Assembly (NCBI GenBank): GCA_003117195.1
Contig: BDSI01000176.1
Span: 143,905 to 207,904 of the forward strand
Length of the DNA: 64,000 bases
From: Eudorina sp. 2006-703-Eu-15
Taxonomy: Eukaryota > Chlorophyta > Chlorophyceae > Chlamydomonadales > Volvocaceae
Direction of reading: 5' to 3'
The translations under genes and the position numbers were made by a program. The notes beneath the pieces were generated by a model. That model saw only the letters and a program-made list of their open reading frames with translations, did not search any database and was not told the origin of the DNA. Numbering within the stretch: position 1 is the first letter of the stretch; every line of letters begins with the position of its first letter. Shown here piece by piece: positions 53,487 through 64,000 of the stretch.

Positions 53487-55498
53487 ATGGCAACGGACAC
53501 TGTTCACGAGCAGTATGCCGCGGTTTCAAAGCTTGCAAAGTATCCATTCGAGCCATATTGGCCTGAGAAGAAGCTGAAGATCTGCATCACTGGAGCTGGC
53601 GGCTTCATCGCCAGTCACTTGGCTAAGCGCCTTAAGTCTGAGGGCCACTACATTGTGGCTGTGGACTGGAAGCGCAACGAGCACTTCTCGGTAAGTACAA
53701 AGCGCTGAAGGGACGCCCCGCATGCACGTCTTCGCAATCACCTGATCTGATCTTTTCGAGATGTGCCTGACACCGTTTAGTAGGCAGGACGGTATTGCCA
53801 GGATAACAGGATATGTCTTTGTTAACTGTAGTTGATGGGTGAATGCGTTTCCTTGCTTTGCCTCGGAAACGGCCCTGTCGCTTACGCATGGATGTTGGTG
53901 CGGGTGCCAGTACGCCTACAAAGTGGCGACTCTGAATGTTTTCCGTTCTGAATGCAAGCGTTGGGGGGCTCGGGTTATGTCTCTTGCTAGTCTCAAAACC
54001 CCTGTTGATGTGTCCATGCGACAGGAGGAGGAGTTCTGCCACGAGTTTCACCTGGTCGATCTTCGGTTGTTCGACAACTGCAAGAAGGTCACCGAGGGCT
54101 GCGAGCATGTGTTCAATCTAGCGGCGGACATGGGCGGTATGGGTTTTATCCAGTCCAACCACTCAGTCATCCTGTACAACAACACCATGGTGTCCTTCAA
54201 CATGATGGAGGCTGCGCGCGTGTGCGGCGTCAAGAGGTATGTTTCGCAGTGGGTTTGCATGCTGCTGCTATCGAATGATACACGGGTATGGCCGTGCGGG
54301 ATGTGGGTCAAGTCTGGACGAGCTCTGACATTGTGCGTCCTTCTGTAGGTTCTTCTACGCATCGTCCGCGTGCATCTACCCGGAGTTCAAGCAGCTGGAC
54401 ACGACTGTCGAGGGTGGCGGCCTCAAGGAGTCGGACGCCTGGCCTGCGCAGGTGGGCTAGGATGTTCAAAGTGCAAGTGTTGCTCAGCGCGAATGTGTGT
54501 GTGTCTATCTGATCAGGAGCAAGGTTTCGCCACTTTTTACACTTAATGGAGAAGGCAATAGGAATGGTGTTTGCTGTGTTGTCTGAATGCTGTCTTGTTC
54601 ACCTTGGTGCAGCCTCAAGATGCGTATGGCCTCGAGAAGCTGGTCAGTGAGGAGCTTGGGAAGCACTATGGGAAGGACTTCGGCATTGAGGTTCGCCTTG
54701 CCCGGTTCCACAACATCTACGGGCCACACGGCACCTGGAAGGGGGGCCGTGAGAAGGCGCCGGCCGCCTTTTGTCGCAAGGTGAGCTGGGCTCCTGTGAA
54801 GGCGCATGCAGCATGTCTTCAATCCGTTGGGTTTCGTATAGCCAGTATGGGCTGTGGAACTCGCACGACACTCAAAGGTGGCTGTAACACGATACTTCAA
54901 CCCAATACCACGGCAGGTGCTTACATCTACCGGTGAGATCGAGATGTGGGGTGACGGCAAGCAGACCCGCAGCTTCACTTTTATCGACGACTGTGTCGAG
55001 GGCATTCTGCGCATCACCAAGTCGGATTTCCGCGAGCCGCTCAACCTGGGTTCCACGGAGATGGTCTCGATGAATGAGATGATGGACATTGCCATGTCGT
55101 TCGAGGAGAAGAACTTGCCCATCAAGCACATTCCCGGTCCCGAGGGCGTCCGTGGTCGCAACTCGGACAACAAGCTCATTCTTGAGAAGTTGGGCTGGGA
55201 GCCAACGGTGGCCTTGAAGGACGGGCTCAAGTAAGTGTTGAACCGGTCACGTGTCGCGTGGTAACTCTTTACACTCTTTACCTAGTTTTGGTCCTTCGCA
55301 CAATTTATGGGGATTGGAAATGATGGCTTTCCTACTGGCCCGCGCAGGCTGACGTACTTCTGGATTAAGTCCCAGATCGAGAAGGAGAAGGAGACCGGAG
55401 TGGACCCCAGCAAGTACAGCCACAGCACGATCGTCCAGACAAGCGCTCCAGTCGAGCTGGGCTCGCTACGCAAGGCTGACGGGGCGGAGGGTTTCTGA
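53487..55498 (+). CDS. GME: GDP-mannose 3,5-epimerase
   Basis: Six exons in phase: 53487-53690, 54025-54236, 54349-54451, 54613-54780, 54917-55230, 55348-55498 (stop TGA); 383 residues, close to the 377 of Arabidopsis. It converts GDP-D-mannose to GDP-L-galactose (and GDP-L-gulose), the entry to L-ascorbate synthesis and to L-galactose for glycans; cytosolic extended SDR enzyme. Visible: NAD-binding GAGGFIASH (36-44), NLAADMGGMGFIQSNHSV, FFYASSACIYPEFKQL with the catalytic Cys region, the YxxxK pair in YGLEK (Y178, K182), FHNIYGPHGTWKGGREKAPA, EMWGDGKQTRSFTF, GPEGVRGRNSDN and TYFWIKSQIEKEK. There is no transit peptide, and the start is the first ATG in frame after AT-rich 5' sequence. Exon base composition is less GC-rich than neighbouring genes. 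Repeat elements begin within about 15 bases of the stop codon. Confidence 0.97.
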
Positions 55499-55512
55499 AC
55501 ATGTATTTTTTT

Positions 55513-56221
55513 GGCGGGGCCCCAGCGCGTAGCGCGTTCGGGGGGCCCCGCCCCCTAGGATTGCCCATGTCCGTGTGTCCGTGTATCCGTAACGGCAAAA
55601 CGTTCATTATCCGCTCAACTAATTCGCGATGATGTTTGTCGTATTAATTGTCCTCTATTGCACGGTATCCTTGGTTTGGCTGAAAAAAATTCTTTGCGCA
55701 CAAACGGTCAAAGGAAAGCTCCGCGGTCTCCATGGACCCGGGTCAACGTCCACTCGCGCTCATCTTTGTTGCAACTTGGATTAGGAATGGGCGGCGCACT
55801 GCGGCTTTTTCGCACCCTGTTTTTGCCTTGTAATTGCTATGTAACTATTGATGGCAAACTTTAGAGGTTCACGTCTGCTGCGGGCGTGCAGCTGAAGGGC
55901 TGCATGCTTGCCGACGGACCAAACAACTACAGTTTCACGGCAAAACAGAAATGCTTCAAGCTTGCTTTTTGATATCTGCTTGACAGACGGATGTGGTAGT
56001 GCAAAGGCGTCTAGCGTTACGATAATAATGCAGATGCGATGACCGCCGTTGGCGGCGCGTAGGTTTCGGGACTACCCTACCTGCTTGACCTTGCTCAATC
56101 TATGCACGCCGATCCACCTTCAACATCATCTACACCCTCAATGGCACCCTTTCACTCTCTCACTCTTGCGCGGTAACAGAGTTTCCGTTGTAAAGCAAGC
56201 GGCCTGTACGGATTGTAGGGG
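55513..56221 (+). repeat. Repeat element copy A (downstream of GME)
   Basis: Begins with a GC hairpin (arms GGCGGGGCCCC, inner CGCGTAGCGCG), then CCATGTCCGTGTGTCCGTG and AACGGCAAAACGTTCATTAT, followed by about 600 bp shared with copy B. It lacks an internal block of over 200 bp present in B and C. It starts within the GME 3' UTR. No protein is encoded. Confidence 0.8.
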
Positions 56222-57270
56222 GACCCCGCCCTTTTTGGGCGCGCGAAGCGCGTTCGGGGGGCCCCGCCCCGTAGGATTGCCCCTGTCCGTGTGTGCGTGC
56301 GCCGTGCGTGGGTAACGGCAAAACGTTCATTATCCGCTAAACTAATTCGCTATGTTTGTCAATTAATATTAATTCGCTATGTTTGTCCTCTATTGCAAGG
56401 TAACTTTGGTTTGGCTGAAAAAAATTCTTTGCGCACAAACGGTCAAAGTAAAGCGCCGCGGTCTCCATGGACCCGAGTCAACATCCACCCAACGCCTCTC
56501 GCGCTCATGTTTGATGCAACAGGTGCCGCGTGATGCACACTTGAATTAGGAATGGGCGGCGCGTGCTAAATTGAACTTCGATAGTGTTATGATGTTTGAA
56601 CATTAAGATACCACCAACATCAAGATTTGCCTTTCTGTCTTGCCAGATGAATACAAATCAACAATATGTATTGAATCAAAGTTTCAAGATGCAAAGGGAT
56701 AGCGTACCGAGTGCCAACGAGTTCTCCAGTTCCGATGGCCCAAACTCCGGGTCTCACCGCGGCTTTTTCGCACCCTGTTTTTGCCTTACATTTGCTATGT
56801 AACTATTGATAGCAAACTTTAGAGGTTCACGTCTGCTGCGGGCGTGCAACTGAAGGGTTGCATGCCTGCCGACGGACCAAACAACTACAGTTTCACCGCA
56901 AAACAAGGATGCTTCAAGCTTGCTTTGTGATCATCTGCTTGACAGACGGATGTGGTAGTGCAGAGGCGACTATCGTTACCATAGTGCCGATACGGTGACC
57001 GCCGTCGCCGGCGGCGCGTACTGCAGGATGGTTTCGGGGCTGCCGACGTGTTTGGGCTTGGTGAATCTATGCACGCCGATCCCCCTTCAACATCAACGAC
57101 ACCCCCAATGGCAACCTATCACTCTCTCACACTGTTGCGCGGTAATAGAGTTTTCCTTCTAAAGCAAGCGGCCTGTACGGATTATAGGCGGCCCCGCCCT
57201 TTTCCGGCTTACTTCGAGGAAGCCGACCCCTACTTGTTCCGGCTTCAAGGAAGCCGACCCCCTACTTGTT
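56222..57270 (+). repeat. Repeat element copy B (left arm of inverted repeat)
   Basis: Direct repeat of copy A with the full internal block; starts with a GC hairpin variant (GGGCGCGCGAAGCGCG). Positions about 56,317-57,210 pair with copy C in inverted orientation. A duplicated segment containing GGAAGCCGACCCC sits at its right end. The 68-codon frame at 56,596 recurs in copy C but looks non-coding. Confidence 0.85.
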
Positions 57271-58834
57271 TGGACTCTACACATGATGTCATTACCTTCT
57301 TCACGTGCTCTGGGAACGCTGTGTCACTGGTGGGGGGGAAGGGTAAAGGCGGTGACTGAACCCCCGTGCATACCGGGCCAGGATGTGACGCATCATTACT
57401 GCTAAGCCAGTGGAATTATAGGCAGCCGACATATTCAACGTGTTCGTGTCCTTTTCTTTTCCTGATAGGTATGGTAGTCAATGACTGGGCAGTGGGCACC
57501 CGTAACCTTAGATAGTAGACATACAGTAACGTTTCAGTCCAGGTTTACGTGGCCCGGTGGATGCAATTAGAAGTGATCCGTTGGCTTCGTTGACTTGAGT
57601 CGGCGACGTTTGATACACAAACTGTAACTGAACAATGTGCGGCAGTTGAAACGTCTCTCCGCGATATAAGGAGTTGGTATGGCGGCCCAGGTTCACAACT
57701 GGATACCGTATTGCTACTTTGTTTCCGCGATTGAAAAGTTCGTGATGGCAGGAAAAGTGGCTTTGAAATTTTTACGTGATTTGAGATATTCGCGACGGAC
57801 TCGGCAATAATTTGCAGATATTGAACATTAATTCGGGACAGGCCACGAACTCGAAGATACGGCACGCGAGATAGCACGACTGGCTGTGCCAATGCCATGG
57901 CCGTAATAAGACAGGACCAATAGCGGCTTTGGCAACGGGAAATCCTTGCTGGAAACAGAGGGGCAAGTCTGTCGGGGGCCCCCGCTCGCCCTCGCTCTCG
58001 CCCTCGCTCAACACCTTTCGGTGGGCCCGCAGCATTCGGTGACATGCACGATGGTTGGCACGAATAATCGTAGCAGAAAACCCTTAAAGGATTTTTTTGC
58101 GGGGGCTGCGCCCCCCGAACCCCCCCTCTATTTGCATACAATACTCAAAACTCTCTCTCCCTTTCCTTTTCCCTTCCCCTACCCCTTTTCCCTTTCCCTA
58201 CCCTTTCCCTACCCCTTTCCCAGTAAAAAAAGGTCGTTCTTCGAGAATTGAGCCCGGAGGCAGTTTGCAAAGACCAAACTCATCAAAAAGGTTGCCCTGC
58301 CGACGTTTCGCTTACGGCGGATCCATCTTCTTGCTTCATTGTAATATTAAGTAACATAATTAACAGGCCAAACAACGAAAAAGCTCCAGAATGTGAATTT
58401 TGCGGACATGGTTCCGGAGCTAAAAATTTTCGTGACACCCGCGCCCTCTGGCGACGCTGGAAATATTACGTGATACAATTCGTGACGGCCCTACGAATAT
58501 TTGTATCGCGGAAACAAAGTAGCAATACGGTAGTCGTGATGTCTGGTGATGTACTCACAACGGCAAAGCATCATCAGACCTCACCGCTCTCAGCCCTTCT
58601 CAGCAGCCATTTCGCTATTATCTACAAGCCACCAGTTCAGATATAGTGGCAGTGAAGACGTACACGCTGGCAAGCTGCAGTCAAACCTCATTCAGCGGAC
58701 GTATAAGTTCCAGCTCAGAACGGCCCCACCCCACTGCCGTGTAAACCCCACACAGGGCTACACAGAACGCCCCCACCCCACAGCCGTGTAAACCATGAAA
58801 TTGTGCTCGTTTGCCTAACCTATATCTGACAAGT
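57271..58834. other. Spacer of the inverted repeat, with nested smaller palindrome
   Basis: No gene recognised. A 27-bp segment at 57,704-57,730 (GTATTGCTACTTTGTTTCCG core) recurs inverted at 58,506-58,532, nested inside the B/C arms. GC hairpin GGGGGCTGCGCCCCC at about 58,101 and a CCCTTTTCC pyrimidine tract at about 58,155-58,225 are also present. A transposase could not be found. Confidence 0.5.
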
Positions 58835-59737
58835 AGGGGGTCGGCTTCCTTGAAGCCGGAAAAAGGGCGGGGCCCCCTACAATCCGTACAGGCCGCTTGC
58901 TTTAGAACGAAAACTCTATTACCGCGCAACAGTGTGAGAGAGTGAAAGGTTACCATTGGGGGTGTCGTTGATGTTGAAGGTGGATTGGCGTGCATAGATT
59001 CACCAAGCCCAAACACGTCGGCAGCCCCGAAACCATCCTGCAGTACGCGCCGCCGGCGACGGCGGTCACCGTATCGGCACTATGGTAACGATAGTCGCCT
59101 CTGCACTACCACATCCGTCTGTCAAGCAGATGATCACAAATCAAGCTTGAAACATCCTTGTTTTGCCGTGAAACTGTAGTTGTTTGGTCCGTCTGCAGGC
59201 ATGCAACCCTTCAGTTGCACGCCCGCAGCAGACGTGAACCTCTAAAGTTTGCTATCAATAGTTACATAGCAAATGTAAGGCAAAAACAGGGTGCGAAAAA
59301 GCCGCGGTGAGACCCGGACTTTGGGCCATCGGAACTGGAGAACTCGTTGGCACTCGGTACGCTATCCCTTTGCATCTTGAAACTTTGATTCAATACATAT
59401 TGTTGAATTGTATTCATCTGGCAAGACAGAAAGGCAAATCTTGGTGTTGGTGGTATCTTGATGTTCAAACATCAGAACACTATCGAAGTTCAATTTAGCA
59501 CGCGCCGCCCATTCCTAATTCAAGTATTCATCACGCGGCACCCGTTGCAACAAATATGAGCGCGAGAGGCGTTGGTTGGATGTTGACTCGGGTCCATGGG
59601 GACCGCGGAGCTTTACTTTGACCGTTTGTGCGCAAAGAATTTTTTTCAGCCAAACCAAAGTTACCTTGCAATAGAGGACAATTAATATGACAAACATAGC
59701 GAATTAGTTTAGCGGATAATGAACGTTTTGCCGTTAC
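58835..59737 (-). repeat. Repeat element copy C (right arm of inverted repeat)
   Basis: Reverse complement of copy B over about 900 bp with high identity (for example the block at 59,262-59,468). Its end, TTTTGCCGTTACCGG, joins directly to the satellite array at the point where copies A and B carry only two or three CCGTGTGT-like units. Confidence 0.9.
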
Positions 59738-62700
59738 CGGACACACGGACACACGGACACACGGACACACGGAGACACGGAGACACGGAGACACGGAGAG
59801 ACACGGAGAGACACGGAGAGACACGGAGACACACGGAGAGACACGGAGACACACGGAGACACACGGAGACACACGGAGACACACGGAGACACACGGAGAC
59901 ACACGGAGACACACGGAGACACACGGAGACACACGGAGACACACGGAGACACACGAGACACACGGAGACACACGGAGACACAACGGAGACACACGGAGAA
60001 CACACGGAGACACACGGAGACACACGGAGACACAACACACGGAGACACACGGAGACACACGGAGACACACGGAGACACACGGAGACACACGGAGACACAC
60101 GGAGACACACGGAGACACACGGAGACACACGGAGACACACGGAGACACACGGAGACACACGGAGACACACGGAGACACACACGGAGACACACGGAGACAC
60201 ACGGAGACACACGGAGACACACGGAGACACACGGAGACACACGGAGACACACGGAGACACACGGAGACACACGGAGACAACACGGAGACACACGGAGACA
60301 CACGGAGACACACGGAGAACAAAACACGGAGACACACGGAGACACACGGAGACACACGGAGACACACGGAGACACACGGAGACAACACGGAGACACACGG
60401 AGACACACGGAGACACACGAGACACACGGAGACACACGGAGACACACGGAGACACACGGAGACACACGGAGACACACGGAGACCACGGAGACACACGGAG
60501 ACACACGGAGACACACGGAGACACACGGAGACACACAACACACGGAGACACACGGAGACACACGGAGACAGGGACACACGGAGACACCGGAGACACACGG
60601 AGACACAAACAAGAGACACACGGAGACACACGGAGACACACGGAGACACACGGAGACACACGGAGACACACGGAGACACACGGAGACACACGGAGACACA
60701 CGGAGACACACGGAACACACGGAGACACACGAGACACACGAGACACACGAGACACACGGAGACACACGGAGACACACGAGACCAGCGAGACACACGGAGA
60801 CACACGGAGACACACGGAGACACACGGAGACACACGGAGACACACGGAGACACACGGAGACACACGGAGACACACGGAGACACACGAGACACACGGAGAC
60901 ACACGGAGACACACGGAGACACAACGGAGACACACGGAGACACACGGAGACACACGGAGACACACGGAGACACACGGAGACACACGGAGACAGCACGGAG
61001 ACACACGGAGCCACACGGAGACACACGGAGACACACGGAGACACACGGAGACACACGGAGACACACGGAGACACACGGACGGAGACACACGGAGACACAA
61101 GGGAGACACACGGAGACACACGGAGACACACGGAGACACACGGAGACACACGGAGACACACGGAGACACACGGAGACACACGGAGACACACGGAGACACA
61201 CGGAGACACACGGAGACACACGGAGACAGACACACGGAGACACACGGAGACACGAGACACGGAGACACACACGGAGACACACGGAGAGACACACGGAGAC
61301 ACACGGAGACACACGGAGACACACGGAGACACACACGGAGACACACGGAGACACACGGAGACACACGGAGACACACGGAGACACACGGAGACACACGGAG
61401 ACACACGGAACACAACACACGGAGACACACGGAGACAGACACACGGAGACACACGACACACGGAGACACGGAGACACACGGAGACAACGGAGACACACGG
61501 AGACACACGGAGACACACGGAGACACACGGAGACACACCGGAGACACACGGGAGACACACGGAGACACACGGAGACACACACGAGACACACGGAGACCAC
61601 GGAGACACACGGACACACGAGACACACGGAGAAACACGGAGACACACGGAGACACACGAGACACAACGGAGACACACGGAGACACACGGAGGACCACAGA
61701 CACACGGAGACACACGGAGACACACACACGGAACACACGGAGACACACGGAGACACGGAGACACACGGAGACACACGGAGACACACGGAGACACACGGAG
61801 ACACACGGAGACACACGGAGACACACGGAGACACACGGAGACACACGGAGACACACGGAGACACACGGAGACACACGGAGACACACGGAGACACAACACA
61901 CGGAGACACACGGAGACACACGGAGACACACGGAGACACACGGAGACACACGGAGACACACGGAGACACACGGAGACACACGGAGACACACGGAGACACA
62001 CGGAGACACACGGAGACACGGAGACACACGGAGACACACGGAGACACACGGAGACACACACGGAGACACACGGAGACACACGGAGACAGACACGGAGACA
62101 CACGGAGACACACGGAGACACACGGAGACACACGAGACACACGGAGACACACGGAGACACACGGAGACACACGGAGACACACGGAGACACAACGGAGACA
62201 CACGGAGACACACGGAGACACACGGACACAGGGACACACACGGAGACACACGGAGACACACGGAGACACACGGAGACACACGGAGACACGGACACACGGA
62301 GACACACGGAGACACACGGAGACACGGAGACACACGGAGACACACGGAGACACACGGAGACACACACACGGAGACACACGGAGACACACGGAGACACACG
62401 GAGACACACGGAGACAGGGAGACACACGGAGACACACGAGACACACGGAGACACACACGGAGACACACGGAGACACACGGAGACACACGGAGACACACGG
62501 AGACACACGGAGACACACGGAGACACACACGGAGACACACGGAGACACACGGAGACACACGGAGCACACAGACACACGGAGACACACGGAGACACACGGA
62601 GACACACGGAGACACACGGAGACACACGGAGACACACGGAGACACACGGAGACACACGAGACACACGGAGACACACCGGAGACACACGGAGACACACGGA

Positions 62701-64000
62701 GACACACGGAGACACACGGAGGAGACACACGCGGGAGACACACGGAGAACACGGAGACACACGAGACACACGGAGACACACGGAGACACACGGAGACACA
62801 CGAGACACACGGAGACACACGGAGACAGACACGAGACACACGGAGACACACGGAGACACACGGAGACACACGGAGACACACGGAGACACACACACGGAAC
62901 ACACGGAGAACACGCACACGGAGACACACGGAGACACACACACGAGACACACGGAGACACACGGAGACACACGGAGACACACGGAGACACACGGAGACAC
63001 ACGGAGACACACGGAGACACACGGAGACACACGGAGACAACGGGACACACGGAGACACACGGAGACACACGGAGACACACGGAGACACACGGAGACACAC
63101 GGAGACAGGAGACACACGGGAGACACACGGAGACACACGGAGACACACGGAGACACACGGGAGACACACGGAGACACACGGAGACACACGGAGACACACG
63201 GAGACACACGGAGACACACACGGAGACACACGGAGACACACGGAGACACACGGAGACACACGGAGACACACGGAGACACACGAGACGGAAGACACACAAC
63301 ACGGAGACACACGGAGACACACACGGAGACACACGGAGACACACGGAGACACACGGAGACACACGGAGACACACAGGAGACACGGAGACACACGGAGACA
63401 CACGGAGACACACGGAGACACACGGAGACACAGGAGACACACGGAGACAGACACGCGGAGACACACGGAGACACACGGAGACAGACGGAGACACAACGGA
63501 GACACACGGAGACACACGAGACACACGGAGACACACGGAGACACACGGAGACACACGGAGACACACGGAGACACACGAGACACACGGAGACACACGGAGA
63601 CACACGGAGACACACGGAGACACAGACACACGGACACACGGAGGAGACACACGGAGACACACGGAGACACACGAGAGCACACGGAGACACACGGAGACGG
63701 AGACACAGCGGAGACACACGGAGACACACGGAGACACACGAGACACGGAGACACACGGAGACACACGGAGACACACGGAGACACACGGAGACACACGGAG
63801 ACACACGGAGACACACGGAGACACACGGAGACACACGGAGACACACGGACGGAGACACACGGAGACACACGGAGACACACGGAGACACACGGAGACCACA
63901 CGGAGACACACGGAGACACGGAGACACACGGAGACACACGGAGAGGACACACGGAGACACACGGAGACACACGGAGACACACGGAGACACACGGAGACAC
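59738..64000. repeat. 10-bp satellite (ACACGGAGAC)n, open at the right window edge
   Basis: About 4.26 kb, roughly 425 units, with scattered one- or two-base indels and a few substitutions. The first 100 bp show different units in order: GGACACAC (8 bp), GGAGACAC (8 bp), GGAGAGACAC (10 bp), then the standard 10-bp unit. Ten bases per unit makes all minus-strand frames open for more than 1,400 codons (repeated Cys-Val-Ser-Pro-Arg-Leu); these are artefacts. Some indels may be long-read assembly errors. Confidence 0.97.

Noticed and set aside
59531..64000. Open frames of more than 1,400 codons (Cys/Val/Ser/Pro/Arg/Leu repeats) on the minus strand
   Set aside because: They are the translation of the 10-bp satellite, open in all three minus frames; there is no start context, splice structure or homology.

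Overview
The window is nuclear DNA of a green alga, most likely a volvocine/chlamydomonadalean species. The evidence is very high GC in most of the window, intron-dense genes with short exons and long GC-rich introns, abundant microsatellites, Ala/Gly/Pro/Gln-rich insertions in otherwise conserved proteins, and a gene set (starch-binding protein with a Rubisco-binding-type C-terminus, plant-type REV3, plant-type GDP-mannose epimerase, SHAQKYF MYB) that fits that lineage. No operons, tRNA, rRNA or CRISPR were seen. Gene models were built by hand by joining exons with GT-AG (rarely GC-AG) splice sites whose phases agree from start to stop.

Layout. 1-5.99 kb: no supported gene, several tandem and dispersed repeats. 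5.99-10.46 kb (-): nine-exon gene for a 422-residue protein with a plastid-type leader, a CBM20 starch-binding domain, a coiled coil and a C-terminal DWRTRL that matches the pyrenoid Rubisco-binding motif. 12.66-13.73 kb (-): BTF3 / NAC beta subunit. 14.93-17.39 kb (+): atypical short-chain dehydrogenase, probably organellar. 19.46-24.55 kb (-): a 1,042-residue low-complexity, NLS-rich protein of unknown function. 27.18-44.41 kb (-): a 28-exon gene for REV3, the catalytic subunit of DNA polymerase zeta, with introns full of microsatellites and retroposon tails. 44.80-47.40 kb (+): a SHAQKYF-type MYB factor, head to head with REV3. 47.4-53.5 kb: no supported gene. 53.49-55.50 kb (+): GDP-mannose 3,5-epimerase (ascorbate and cell-wall precursor pathway). 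55.5-59.7 kb: AT-richer block of three related repeat copies, two of them forming a large inverted repeat. 59.7-64.0 kb: a 10-bp satellite that runs off the right edge.

The genes are unrelated single-copy housekeeping or regulatory genes, not a functional cluster. The most interesting points are the CBM20/coiled-coil/Rubisco-motif protein (a short SAGA-like candidate), a REV3 with motif C reading YAQTDS in place of YGDTDS, a sequence module (CAATTTCCTATACC) found just upstream of 3' splice sites in two different genes, a strongly over-represented octamer GTACGGCA/TGCCGTAC, and a satellite array that appears to have grown out of the tail of a repeat element.
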